Origin: Telmatobacter sp. DSM 110680
GTDB taxonomy: Bacteria; Acidobacteriota; Terriglobia; Terriglobales; Acidobacteriaceae
Reading direction: 5' to 3'
Assembly: GCF_039994875.1 (NCBI RefSeq)
Contig: NZ_CP121196.1
Span: forward strand, 5,456,001 to 5,520,000
Length of the DNA stretch: 64,000 nt
The position numbers were made by a program, and so were the translations under genes. Positions 49,849-58,420 of this stretch are shown here, in pieces; the first letter of the stretch is position 1, and every line of letters starts with the position of its first letter. Under the pieces are notes generated by a model. It was not told the DNA's origin and made no database searches. It worked only from the letters and a program-made list of their open reading frames with translations.

Positions 49849-51012
49849 ATGCGCGATTCCATCGAGCATCTGGTGATTGGTGGCGGTCTCGCCGGGTCGA
49901 TGCTGGCGATGTGTCTTGCCGCCGCTGGGCGCGAGGTAGTTCTGCTTGAAAAGGAACGCGAAGCCCACGACAAAGTGTGCGGAGAATTCTTAAGCCGTGA
50001 GGCGGTTCATTATCTGCGGCAGGCCAGAATCGATCCGCTCGACTTTGGAGCCCAGGCGATCCAGCGCGTCTGCCTCCATTCCGGCAATCATTCAGTCAAC
50101 GCTCGTCTCCCCTTCACCGCCCTCTCGCTTTCGCGCTGCGTACTCGATGAAGTGTTGTTAGCGAAGGCGCAAGCAGCAGGGTGCGAAGTGCGTCGCGGCG
50201 CTTTCGTTGACAAGCTTGAAGCGATCAATGCGGGCTGGCGCATCCAAATTCGTGGCGGAGAGACGATGCATGCAAAGACCATCTTCCTTGCCACAGGAAA
50301 GCACGACGTCAACGCATGGCAGCGCGACGGAGCCACGCAAGAAGATTTAGTCGGATTCAAAATGCATTGGAAATTGCCTCAAGCACCTTCAGAAACATTG
50401 CGCGGAGTAATGGAATTGTTTCTGTTTCGCGGCGGATACGGCGGTTTGTCGCTGGTCGAAGGCGGAAGTGCCAACCTCTGCCTCGTCGTTCTGCGAAAGA
50501 CCCTTCGCGCACACGGCGGATGGGACGGCCTGTTCGAATCAATGCAAAACGAAGTACCCGCACTCCGTGAACGACTGCAAGGAGCAATACCTCGATCGCA
50601 GAAACCGCTGGCCATTTCACCCATTCCCTACGGCCACCTCGGCGGCCCTGCGGACGGCATTTGGCGCCTGGGCGACCAGATTGCCGTGATTCCATCGTTT
50701 ACCGGCGACGGCATGTCGATTGCATTGCACAGCGCCGTTCTTGCTGCCGAAATGTACCTAGGCGGCAAGAACGTGGACGACTACACGCGCTGCCTCGTAC
50801 AACAACTCCGCGGGGGAATGCGGGTAGCATCGGCGCTGTCGCGGTCGATGGTGACATCGGGAGCGCGCATCCTCGCTCCGTTTTTGCTATCGATAATTCC
50901 CGGCGCCATGGGACGCATCGCTCTATCGACGCGCATTCCCGAACACGCGCTGTTGAGGTCTCAACGCAACGCATTCACCTTGATCGACCACCTGCCTGCT
51001 TCGATTAGCTGA
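49849..51012 (+). CDS. FAD-dependent oxidoreductase (geranylgeranyl-reductase/PHBH-like) of the PKS operon
   Basis: The ATG at 49849, one base after the methyltransferase stop and with AGAGGC upstream, gives 387 residues. The FAD motif is HLVIGGGLAGSMLAMCLAAAGREVVLLEKE, with KVCGEFLSREAVHYLRQ and the second FAD motif RLGDQIAVIPSFTGDGMSIALHSAVLAAEMY (GD residues bind the ribityl chain). The group includes geranylgeranyl reductases and aromatic hydroxylases. In the type III PKS operon it most likely hydroxylates the ring, as in alkylquinone-forming operons. The product's final structure cannot be predicted here. Confidence 0.9.
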   Translation: MRDSIEHLVIGGGLAGSMLAMCLAAAGREVVLLEKEREAHDKVCGEFLSREAVHYLRQARIDPLDFGAQAIQRVCLHSGNHSVNARLPFTALSLSRCVLDEVLLAKAQAAGCEVRRGAFVDKLEAINAGWRIQIRGGETMHAKTIFLATGKHDVNAWQRDGATQEDLVGFKMHWKLPQAPSETLRGVMELFLFRGGYGGLSLVEGGSANLCLVVLRKTLRAHGGWDGLFESMQNEVPALRERLQGAIPRSQKPLAISPIPYGHLGGPADGIWRLGDQIAVIPSFTGDGMSIALHSAVLAAEMYLGGKNVDDYTRCLVQQLRGGMRVASALSRSMVTSGARILAPFLLSIIPGAMGRIALSTRIPEHALLRSQRNAFTLIDHLPASIS

Positions 51013-51017
51013 AGCGC

Positions 51018-52274
51018 TTACCGGTGCTTCTTCTTTGCCGATTTTCCGGGCTTCGATTTTTCTCCCGGCAAGTGGGTCGTGGGGATAGGCGCCATGTCAG
51101 GGCCGATCTTGCGCACCATGTTATCGCGCATCGCATATGTAATCGTGCGCGTACTTGCAGGCTTCGTGATTCCTGTAGCTGGATCGATCGCTACGTCGGG
51201 AGAACCCGCGATCTGAAAGCTGAATACCGGCTCCGTACCGCTCTGTCCAGGCTGACTCCACACGCGAACCGGTAGAAATCCCTGGATAGGATGAATTCGG
51301 AACGCAGTCTCATACCGGTGCCGCTTGACGCTCCACGTGAAGACACGAATCTGATCAAAATCAAAGGGCAGCCCTGACTTCGGCGGGCTCAGAGCTGTCA
51401 CATATTCCGGAACCTGGTGGTTCGGAACATCCGCCTCGGCATCGTTGACCTTAGTGAGAATGTAAGCTCCCACGATGCGCTGGCCTTCAGCGTATTGCCC
51501 AACTTCGTCGGGGACATCCACGTCCACGCGACTTCCGAGAAGCCACCCGACTTTTCCCTGGCCATCGCGAATCAGCCACCAGTCTTCCATTGGAACTTCT
51601 GGCGCGTCCTCTTTTTCCGCCTCGACATCATCGTCTGCCGTGGACTTCACTGTAGCGGGCTTAACTGTCGAAGGCATGGCCGGCTCTTGTTTGGCTGGCG
51701 CCGGCGCAGAGGATTTAGCCGGCTTAGCCGGGGCCGGAGCAGTATGCTTCACCGGTGCAGGCGCGCCCGGTGCCACCTTCGGAACAGAAGCGCGAACCAG
51801 CAGCTGAACCTTGTCATTTTCACGAAGCAGATAAAAACGATCAGTGTTGCGGCCAGGACTGATGTGCAGATAAATGTCGTCGCGCAAGCTGCCGGTCGCC
51901 ACCACCGGATCGTTTTTGTGCTGCGCGGCTAGATCAGCGAATGCCTTGAAATCGTTGGCGTCAATCACGGCTCGTTCTTCGAGCCATCCAATTTCATTTT
52001 TATCAGTCTTGACGCGCAGAAAACGGCGCCCGTGTTCCAGCACCTCAAGCTTCTGCCCGTTCACGACTTCGCCAACGCGGTTGGAGACAGCGGCGACACG
52101 GTCGTGAAGATACATCTGTCGCGCCGAGACGTAAACGACTTCGTGCTGTTCGTGCCGCAGCCGACTGCACCCCGAAGCAAGCACCAGAGCAACAATCAGC
52201 AGCAGGGGAAATCCAGCCACAGTGGGGCGAAGATGGGAAACGCTGAAGTTTGCCAATTGCGTGAGCACAACCAA
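51018..52274 (-). CDS. SH3-like lipoprotein with Pro/Ala/Lys linker
   Basis: The start is a TTG (52274) or a GTG two codons later. The protein has up to 418 residues, with a lipoprotein signal ending in LVLASGC (Cys near residue 36). An SH3-like module follows (VYVSARQMYLHDRVAAVSNRVGEVVNGQKLEVLEHGRRFLRVKT; EIGWLEERAV). An Ala/Pro/Lys linker lies at about 180-235, a second SH3-like stretch near 240 has WWLIRDGQGKVGWLLGSRVDVDVP, and a beta domain plus a Lys-rich tail ends it. SH3-like domains often bind cell-wall peptides. The gene is convergent with the PKS operon. Function is unknown. Confidence 0.8.
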   Translation of the reverse strand: MVVLTQLANFSVSHLRPTVAGFPLLLIVALVLASGCSRLRHEQHEVVYVSARQMYLHDRVAAVSNRVGEVVNGQKLEVLEHGRRFLRVKTDKNEIGWLEERAVIDANDFKAFADLAAQHKNDPVVATGSLRDDIYLHISPGRNTDRFYLLRENDKVQLLVRASVPKVAPGAPAPVKHTAPAPAKPAKSSAPAPAKQEPAMPSTVKPATVKSTADDDVEAEKEDAPEVPMEDWWLIRDGQGKVGWLLGSRVDVDVPDEVGQYAEGQRIVGAYILTKVNDAEADVPNHQVPEYVTALSPPKSGLPFDFDQIRVFTWSVKRHRYETAFRIHPIQGFLPVRVWSQPGQSGTEPVFSFQIAGSPDVAIDPATGITKPASTRTITYAMRDNMVRKIGPDMAPIPTTHLPGEKSKPGKSAKKKHR

Positions 52275-52326
52275 GAGAATCTACCTGAGGATAGCAGCTA
52301 TGCTCAGGCAATGACAGGGCCGCGAA

Positions 52327-53502
52327 TCAATGCAGCGCACCAATCGCACCGGCCTGCACAGGATCCGTCCCGGTCGAGTTGGAGATTACCGGATCAAGAT
52401 ACCCAGGCTTGGTGCTGTCAATCGTGTAACCGATGAGGTCAGGACTTCCCGTAAAGTCAACAGCGAAAACAAAAGCGTGCGTGCTGTCTTCAACCAGACC
52501 CTGTGGATTGCTGCCGGTCGTAAAGGTGCTGCCCAAAGCTGTGAGGGTAAAAGCGCTGCTTGCTGAGGTGACCGAAAAACCCGCGATAACGCCGGTCGCT
52601 CCGCTGCTGGTCTGGCGGCTGACCACGTAAACGAAATCGCCGGTGGAAAACGGCAGAATGGAAGAGGGTGCCAGCCCGCCAATCGCATAGGGCGAACCGG
52701 AAATTTCTTTCACCGTGCTGAAGTTGAATGCGCGCAAACCACCGGTGTTCGAACCGGAGGTGGCGACGGTCTCGCCAATGTAGAAAAGTCGCGGCGCTGA
52801 AGAACCAGTGACGATGGGATCGAATGCCACCGACAGAGAAGCCCCTGTGGCGCTTACCGGATTGATGACTCCCACCGAACCGAATGGACTGTTGTTCGCG
52901 GCATTGAAGGGAATGGTTACAGTTCCTCCAGAGCCGTTGGCAACCAGCAGGAAAGTACCGTCGGGCGAAATGGCTACCTGGTTCACTGTCGTCTTCGGCA
53001 AGGCAGCAGTGATTTGCGCTTCTCCCGATACCGCCAGCACTCCCGTCGACGAATTGATCTTGATTGCGTTGATGACCTGCGTGCCGGTTCCGCCTTCGAT
53101 CAACCATGAATTCGATGGATCGACTTGCATGGCTGTAGCGGCATCCGGCGTGATCGCCTGGCCGTTATTGCCCAGCGTCAATTGGCCCGTCGACACATTA
53201 ATGGTGTAAACGAAGATGCCCCCAAGCGTACTGACGTAGAGAAAGGCGTTATTGGGGGCAACAGTGATGGCTATAGGAGCGGCTGACAACGTGTAGGGGT
53301 TACCAATCGCGGTAAGAGTCCCGGCGTTCACATAGAGACCAACCATCTGACTGGTCGCGACGTTCAAGACGTAGAAGTCTCCGCTGCTCAGTGTCGTTGT
53401 GCCTGTCCCGCCACCAGTAGAAGGAAGTGCGTTCCAGAATCCCGAGCAGCCTGTCAGGCACAGAGCTGCAATCGCCAAGCTCGCCCAATAACGAATCTTC
53501 AT
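52327..53502 (-). CDS. Lactonase-like beta-propeller lipoprotein
   Basis: The ATG at 53502 (GGAAGGA six bases upstream) gives 391 residues. The signal peptide ends in LCLTGC, a lipobox. Repeated blades are of the 6-phosphogluconolactonase/YncE type: VAPNNAFLYVSTLGGIFVYTINVSTGQLTL, VAISPDGTFLLVANGSGGTVTIPFN, DSTHAFVFAVDFTGSPDLIGYTID. The Gly/Ser/Thr content is high. It probably sits at the outer membrane or surface. No catalytic residues of true lactonases can be confirmed. It is 52 bases upstream of the SH3-like gene on the same strand and may be cotranscribed with it. Confidence 0.82.
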   Translation of the reverse strand: MKIRYWASLAIAALCLTGCSGFWNALPSTGGGTGTTTLSSGDFYVLNVATSQMVGLYVNAGTLTAIGNPYTLSAAPIAITVAPNNAFLYVSTLGGIFVYTINVSTGQLTLGNNGQAITPDAATAMQVDPSNSWLIEGGTGTQVINAIKINSSTGVLAVSGEAQITAALPKTTVNQVAISPDGTFLLVANGSGGTVTIPFNAANNSPFGSVGVINPVSATGASLSVAFDPIVTGSSAPRLFYIGETVATSGSNTGGLRAFNFSTVKEISGSPYAIGGLAPSSILPFSTGDFVYVVSRQTSSGATGVIAGFSVTSASSAFTLTALGSTFTTGSNPQGLVEDSTHAFVFAVDFTGSPDLIGYTIDSTKPGYLDPVISNSTGTDPVQAGAIGALH

Positions 53503-53649
53503 GGCCGTCCTTCCCAAATCGGGGATGCCCTATGCCGTTCTAAGGTTACCGCTTCCCAGCGCTTCTGTCCTATTTCAGCTTGGACGAGGATTTCCCATTT
53601 TCCCATCTGCAAGCAAGGACGCGCGATGTTCTTGTTTCGCTCTAAATTG

Positions 53650-54585
53650 TTAATCGCCCGACGCCGCCTGCCGCGATTGCCACACCAGCCTTGCAGCCGT
53701 AACATCTTCGATGGCCATACCCACGGTTTTGAAAACAATGCGCCGATCCCGGGGGAGGTCGGCGGCCCCAGGATTGGCAAGTATCTCGCCGATCTCCGCT
53801 TTCACCTTCGCTCCAGAAAGCAGGACGTCACCGGACTCACGCTCTACGCACGATCTGCCTTCCGCAATCACGTAGCTCGAAAGCATGGCTTCATCGTCAA
53901 GTTCGCGCAGACTAGCACCACTTGCGCCCACCGCAATCACCAGTGCGTTTGCCTTCAGCCAGCATCCCTTCAGTACAGGAACCGGTGACGTTGTAACCAC
54001 CAGGACAACATCGGTCGCAGCCGCTTCCTCAGTAGAAACTGCGCGGCCATTCGTTTCACCGGCAAGGCGGCGGGCGTTTGCAGCGTTGCGACTCGATATG
54101 CGAATTTCGTCCATCTCCGGCCATACATGCTTGAGCGCTTCGATGTGCGCGCGCGCCTGTACGCCCGAACCGATAATGCCAAGGCTCGTCGGCGGCGAAT
54201 AAAAATGCAGCGGAGCGATCCCGGAGAATGCTGCCGCAGAAACCGCGGCGGTGCGCATCTCCGTGATCAGCCGGCCGTCCATCACTGCCAATGGTTCCCC
54301 TGTGGCACGATTCAGCAATTCAACAATCGCCATGTGGGTATGTAAGCCAAGTTCGTCGTTGCCGGCGTAGAACGTAACAGTTTTCACACCCATCACGTCA
54401 CCAGCCACCACCGGCATCACACCAAACCAGCCGTTACGATAGCCCTCTGCATTGTCGGCGCGAAGAATCATTCGCGGCGGTTGATTCACGCGCCCCGCCG
54501 AATAATCAATCAGGGCCTGGCGAATGGCAGGGATAAGCTTTTCGTAGGTGAGGACCGCGCGAACCTCTTGCTCGGAAACGTACAT
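53650..54585 (-). CDS. Ornithine cyclodeaminase / mu-crystallin family protein
   Basis: The 311-residue protein shows the family pattern: an N-terminal dimerisation part (YEKLIPAIRQALIDYSAGRVNQPPRMILR), TGEPLAVMDGRLITEMRTAAVSAAA with the Arg that binds the carboxylate, the NAD motif LGIIGSGVQARAHIEALKHVWP and VISVGA-like VIAVGASGASLRELDDE. Family members include ornithine cyclodeaminase, L-alanine dehydrogenase and pyrroline-carboxylate reductase. The substrate cannot be chosen from sequence. It is followed at 54616 by a DUF2203 gene upstream on the same strand; no shared pathway is apparent. Confidence 0.88.
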   Translation of the reverse strand: MYVSEQEVRAVLTYEKLIPAIRQALIDYSAGRVNQPPRMILRADNAEGYRNGWFGVMPVVAGDVMGVKTVTFYAGNDELGLHTHMAIVELLNRATGEPLAVMDGRLITEMRTAAVSAAAFSGIAPLHFYSPPTSLGIIGSGVQARAHIEALKHVWPEMDEIRISSRNAANARRLAGETNGRAVSTEEAAATDVVLVVTTSPVPVLKGCWLKANALVIAVGASGASLRELDDEAMLSSYVIAEGRSCVERESGDVLLSGAKVKAEIGEILANPGAADLPRDRRIVFKTVGMAIEDVTAARLVWQSRQAASGD

Positions 54586-54615
54586 AGAGGTTGCCAGTTT
54601 ACAAGGCGCGGCAGT

Positions 54616-55059
54616 TCAGTTGGGACGGTTATTACTCGAATTCGAGCGGCGCTTGAAGCGTTCGTCTACCGGCTTACGACCCTGGAAGCCGTCCTCAATC
54701 GTGTGCCAGTGTTCGATGGCGGTCTCGCCCATGCGCCAGCACAGCAACACCACCTGGTCATCTACACGACAGGGGAAGTCGAGCAGCCCCGTTTCGACAT
54801 CCTTCACCTGCACTCCGATGGAATCAATTTCAGCTATGCTTTCCTTGACGCGCTGCAGGTGCGCTTCCATCTCCGTACGCTTGCGCCCGGTCTCCGCCAG
54901 GTTCACGCGCATGCCACCTGTCAGGTATATGCGCCGGCCCAATTCTGTCAGTTCCGCTTCGATAGCCTGTGCTGCGCGCTTGCCCTCTGTAGCCCGCTTC
55001 AGTAGCGACTCCAGCAGCGGGAGCAATGACTGCGCTTCGTCAATCGTGAATGTTTTCAA
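54616..55059 (-). CDS. DUF2203-family protein
   Basis: The 147-residue protein begins MKTFTIDEAQSLLPLLESLLK and continues with a long helical hairpin (EGKRAAQAIEAELTELGRRIYL; RTEMEAHLQRVKESIAEIDSIGVQVKD). It then shows DFPCRVDDQVVLLCWRMGETAIEHWHTIEDGFQGRKPVD, the characteristic end of DUF2203 proteins. The Cys, Trp and His of that segment are well conserved in the family, but the role is unknown. A Gln/Ser-type tail (RRSNSSNNRPN) ends it. It precedes the cyclodeaminase-like gene by 30 bases. Confidence 0.87.
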   Translation of the reverse strand: MKTFTIDEAQSLLPLLESLLKRATEGKRAAQAIEAELTELGRRIYLTGGMRVNLAETGRKRTEMEAHLQRVKESIAEIDSIGVQVKDVETGLLDFPCRVDDQVVLLCWRMGETAIEHWHTIEDGFQGRKPVDERFKRRSNSSNNRPN

Positions 55060-55224
55060 TCCAGTTCCTTATCTTAAGCATACGACGGATACGCTGCATC
55101 AACCAGAAACTTCGGTCACTGGCGTAATGCTGGTTTACTGTCCATCAAAAAAACTTGGACCGGCAGTTTTGCGACTGCTACCCTGTCACCTTCAAGCCTG
55201 ATTCCCCTTGATGGAGAAATCCAC

Positions 55225-55590
55225 ATGCCCAGACTCGAGCGCATTGCACCTGAATTGCCCTCAGCGAACCTGGACAGCGCCATCTCCTATTATGAAAAGA
55301 AACTTGGGTTCGAGGTTGCCCTGCGCTTTCCTGGAAACGAGTACGCAATCGTCGAGCGAGACGGTGTTGCTATTCACCTGTTCGTCGCCGGTTCGTTGAA
55401 GCCCGACTCGATTGGCATTCACATCTTCACGTCAGGGCTCGATCAGTTCTTCCGCGAATTTGAGACCTCAGGCGCAATCATCTCCCAGAAAATTGAGCGC
55501 AAGCCCTGGGGCAATCGCGAGTTTCGCGTTCGCGACGAATTCGGCAACGAACTGAAGTTCACCGAGCCGATCGAAGAAGATGCAGCCTAG
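55225..55590 (+). CDS. VOC-superfamily bleomycin-resistance-like protein
   Basis: The ATG at 55225 has GGAG eight bases upstream and gives 121 residues. Two beta-alpha-beta modules are visible: RIAPELPSANLDSAISYYEKKLGFEVALRFPGNEYAIVERDGVAIHLF and IHIFTSGLDQFFREFETSGAIISQKIERKPWGNREFRVRDEFGNELKFTEP. The end, with REFRVRDEFGN, is typical of BLMA-like drug-binding proteins. It could bind a small hydrophobic compound. It stands alone between two minus-strand genes. Confidence 0.87.
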   Translation: MPRLERIAPELPSANLDSAISYYEKKLGFEVALRFPGNEYAIVERDGVAIHLFVAGSLKPDSIGIHIFTSGLDQFFREFETSGAIISQKIERKPWGNREFRVRDEFGNELKFTEPIEEDAA

Positions 55591-55606
55591 GCAGACCGCC
55601 AGCTAA

Positions 55607-56740
55607 TTAGCCAATTTCCAGCATCCGGTCGAGAGCCACCCGCGCCCACTTCTTCACACTGGGGCGTACCTTGATCTGGTTCACAACGCGGCCTTCCACC
55701 AGATTCTCAAGTGCCCAAGCGAGATGCTGCGGACTGATGCGGTACATCGTGGTGCAGAGGCATCCGTGATCCTCGAGGCTCATAATGCGCTTGTCTTGTG
55801 CTGAGAATCTCTGTGCCAGCCGGTTGACCAAATGGATCTCCGTGCCGATCGCAAAGCTGGTCCCCGTCGGAGCCTCTTCCACAATCTTGATGATCCGCTC
55901 GGTCGACCCCAGGGCATCCGCTTTCTGGCAGACCTCCCACCGGCATTCCGGATGCACGACCACCTGCACGCCCGGATGCTTGGCACGAACCTCGTCAACA
56001 TGGCTCGGCAGAAACCGCTGATGCACCGAGCAGTGCCCCTTCCAGAGGAGAATGCGGCTGTTGGCCAAATCTGCCTTTGTCTGGCCTCCCTGCAGAGCCC
56101 ACGGGTCCCACACGGGCATCTCTGCAAGCGGGATTTCCATGGCGTTACCACTGTTGCGGCCGAGGTGCTGGTCAGGTAAAAACAGAATTCTCTTCGCACG
56201 CGCGAAAGCCCATTCAAAAGCTGCACGGCAGTTCGATGAAGTGCAAACAAGCCCTCCACGCTCTCCGCAAAAAGCCTTGATGGCTGCCGTCGAATTCATG
56301 TAGGTGATCGGAATAGTGTCCGCCGCCAAGCCCAGCCGCTCGAGTGCTTCCCAGCAGGCTTCCACCTGCGAAATCTCCGCCATATCGGCCATCGAGCAGC
56401 CGGCATTCAGGTCCGGCAGGATGACTTGCTGCTCATCGCGGCCAAGCACGTCAGCGCTCTCCGCCATGAAATGCACGCCGCAAAAGACAATGTACTTCGC
56501 TTCAGTCTCCGAGGCGATCTTCGACAACTTGTAGCTGTCGCCGGTGAAATCGGCAAACCGAATCACCTCGTCACGCTGGTAGTGGTGACCAAGCAGGATA
56601 GTTGTTGCGCCAAGCCGCTCGCGGGCTTTCGCAATCCGCTCGTCCATGCTGTGATCTGGCAGAGCGAGGTAGTTTTCGAGACTGCAGGCATTGCCGGTCT
56701 CCGGCGAGACCGCCGTTTCTTCGTCAATAATCAGGTTCAC
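55607..56740 (-). CDS. nadA: Quinolinate synthase
   Basis: The start is a GTG at 56740; the product has 377 residues. NadA condenses iminoaspartate with dihydroxyacetone phosphate to quinolinate, for NAD synthesis, using a [4Fe-4S] cluster. The three cluster cysteines can be placed in VFCGVHFMAESADVL, in the Cys of GGLVCTSSNC or nearby, and in DHGCLCTTMYR. ILLGHHYQRDEVIRFADFTGDS, LPDQHLGRNSG and VVHPECRWEV are further signatures. Length and pattern fit the long NadA group. The partner nadB and nadC are not in the window. It converges with the VOC gene. Confidence 0.95.
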   Translation of the reverse strand: MNLIIDEETAVSPETGNACSLENYLALPDHSMDERIAKARERLGATTILLGHHYQRDEVIRFADFTGDSYKLSKIASETEAKYIVFCGVHFMAESADVLGRDEQQVILPDLNAGCSMADMAEISQVEACWEALERLGLAADTIPITYMNSTAAIKAFCGERGGLVCTSSNCRAAFEWAFARAKRILFLPDQHLGRNSGNAMEIPLAEMPVWDPWALQGGQTKADLANSRILLWKGHCSVHQRFLPSHVDEVRAKHPGVQVVVHPECRWEVCQKADALGSTERIIKIVEEAPTGTSFAIGTEIHLVNRLAQRFSAQDKRIMSLEDHGCLCTTMYRISPQHLAWALENLVEGRVVNQIKVRPSVKKWARVALDRMLEIG

Positions 56741-57030
56741 CTTAGTCCGCCTTCAGTCCGCTCGATTCTCTCGAATCAGCGAACGGGGATGTTGAAAGCA
56801 ATTACCGGCTGCAGCGGATGCACTGTCGCTTTTGGGGTCTGGCGGTTTTGCCCGACCTTCTAAAGGCGACCCCACCCACGGGGTTGTTGCAGCCTACACA
56901 CAATGGATGCTGTGACTTTTCGCGGGACTCAGCAAATCGAGTCAGCGAAATCGCGTTCCATCGAAACCATTTTACCAAAGACCCTGCATCCACCCCCACG
57001 TGCGGTGCGTTCAAGGGGTGAGGCTAAGTG

Positions 57031-57636
57031 ATGGACATGTTTGTGAGTGCGGCACACGTGCAGTTATCATTAGCCTTCATGGCCGCACACCCTCCAATCC
57101 TGCTGGGCACCGTCTCGATGGTGGACTCCCTCATCCTTATGGTGATGGCCCTCGTGGTGTTTGGTCCCAGGCGTTTGCCCCAGATAGGCCGGCAGATCGG
57201 CAAGCTCATGTACGAGTTCCGCAAAGCCTCAAATGACTTCAAGTTTCAGATGGAAGAGGAGTTGCGCCTATCCGAGGAAGCTGATCGCCGCAAAAAGGAA
57301 GAAGAACGGCAGAAGTCTCTGGCTGCGCTGGCCGCCACCGAACAAGCCTCAGTCTCTGCCGAACCGGCACCCGTAAAGCCGATCGAAAGCCCTTATCCTG
57401 GCGAAGGCACCTATCCCGCGCAGTATCCACCCGAAACACTCGGTGAGCCCTCATCCCAGGAATCGACTCCGCGCATCATGCCCCCTTCCGTCGGCGAAGT
57501 TGTTTCGCGGCCGGGCCGGGCTTCAGAGCTAGCTGCTGAGCCTGAGACCTTACCCGTTTCCGATGGAGCCGAAGTATCAGGGACAAACGGCAATCACTCT
57601 GCAGACGCCGCGGAGGCACTGAACCAGCATGGTTGA
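57031..57636 (+). CDS. Sec-independent translocase subunit TatA/TatB-like with long acidic tail
   Basis: The frame opens at GTG 57028 with ATG at 57031; GGTGAGG lies seven bases upstream. Product about 201 residues. After about 25 extra residues, MVDSLILMVMALVVFGPRRLPQIGRQIGKLMYEFRK forms the membrane segment, the FGP hinge and the amphipathic helix of TatA/B proteins. A charged coiled region (EEELRLSEEADRRKKEEERQK) and an unstructured Pro/Glu/Ser tail of over 100 residues follow. With tatC directly overlapping its end by eight bases, it forms the twin-arginine export machine. Whether it acts as TatA, TatB or both is unclear. An ATG at 57118 would give the usual short N-terminus. Confidence 0.87.
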   Translation: MDMFVSAAHVQLSLAFMAAHPPILLGTVSMVDSLILMVMALVVFGPRRLPQIGRQIGKLMYEFRKASNDFKFQMEEELRLSEEADRRKKEEERQKSLAALAATEQASVSAEPAPVKPIESPYPGEGTYPAQYPPETLGEPSSQESTPRIMPPSVGEVVSRPGRASELAAEPETLPVSDGAEVSGTNGNHSADAAEALNQHG

Positions 57637-58420
57637 TGCCGTGGAAGCCATCGGCAAGGCGCGCGCCGCAGTCTCTGAGCGCGCTGAACTCCCGGGCATG
57701 AGCCTGATGGAGCACTTAGACGAACTCCGCAAGCGCATTGTGCATTCAGCCCTCTACCTCGCGGCGGGATTCATAGTGGCGTGGATCTTCAAGGACTGGC
57801 TGCTTCACCTTCTCCAGGGGCCGCTCCTTAAGATCGGCAAAAACCTCGTCTTCACCCATCCTATGGATGCGCTCAACCTGTATCTGCAGGTTGCACTGCT
57901 AGCCGGAGCCATACTCGCAAGCCCGTTCATCCTCTTCCAGGTCTGGCTGTTCATCGCCCCCGGCCTTTACCAGAAGGAAAGGCGTTTCGTCATACCTTTC
58001 ATGGCGGCCACCGTGGGACTCTTCCTGGCTGGCGCAAGTTTTGGGTACTTCTACGTTCTGCCGGGCGCGATGAAGATCCTCATCATCGACATGGGCCACA
58101 ACTTCACGCCCATGATCACCATTGAGGACTACAGTAGCTTCTTCCTGTCCATCATTCTTGGACTTGGCATCAGCTTTGAATTGCCGATTCTCATCTTCTT
58201 CCTGGCCATGTTCGGAATCGTTAGCCCTCGCTTTCTTTGGAAGAACATCCGCTACGCTATACTTGCGGTCTTTATCGTTGCCGCCATCATCTGCCCCAGC
58301 CCCGACCCTTGGACCATGTGCATTTATGCAATCCCGATGCTCGCTCTCTACCTCATAGGTATCGGAGTCGCGTGGTGGGTGCATCCCTCCCGCAGAAAGG
58401 CCAAAGAGGCCGCGGTATGA
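57629..58420 (+). CDS. tatC: Sec-independent protein translocase protein TatC
   Basis: The 263-residue protein has six membrane segments and the TatC signature MSLMEHLDELRKRIVHSALYLAAGF at its start, with the conserved Glu/Arg-rich cytoplasmic N-terminus. PFILFQVWLFIAPGLYQKERRFVIPFM and LGISFELPILIFFLAMFGIVSPRFLWKNIRYAILAVFIVAAIICPSPDPW are further family segments. TatC recognises the twin-arginine signal and drives export of folded proteins. About 20 residues precede the signature, slightly more than usual. The gene overlaps both neighbours: TatA/B upstream and the M28 peptidase downstream (ATGA). Confidence 0.96.
   Translation: MVDAVEAIGKARAAVSERAELPGMSLMEHLDELRKRIVHSALYLAAGFIVAWIFKDWLLHLLQGPLLKIGKNLVFTHPMDALNLYLQVALLAGAILASPFILFQVWLFIAPGLYQKERRFVIPFMAATVGLFLAGASFGYFYVLPGAMKILIIDMGHNFTPMITIEDYSSFFLSIILGLGISFELPILIFFLAMFGIVSPRFLWKNIRYAILAVFIVAAIICPSPDPWTMCIYAIPMLALYLIGIGVAWWVHPSRRKAKEAAV

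Noticed and set aside
56818..57021. 67-codon plus-strand frame between nadA and the Tat genes
   Set aside because: No ribosome site and no recognisable fold; composition fits random frame.
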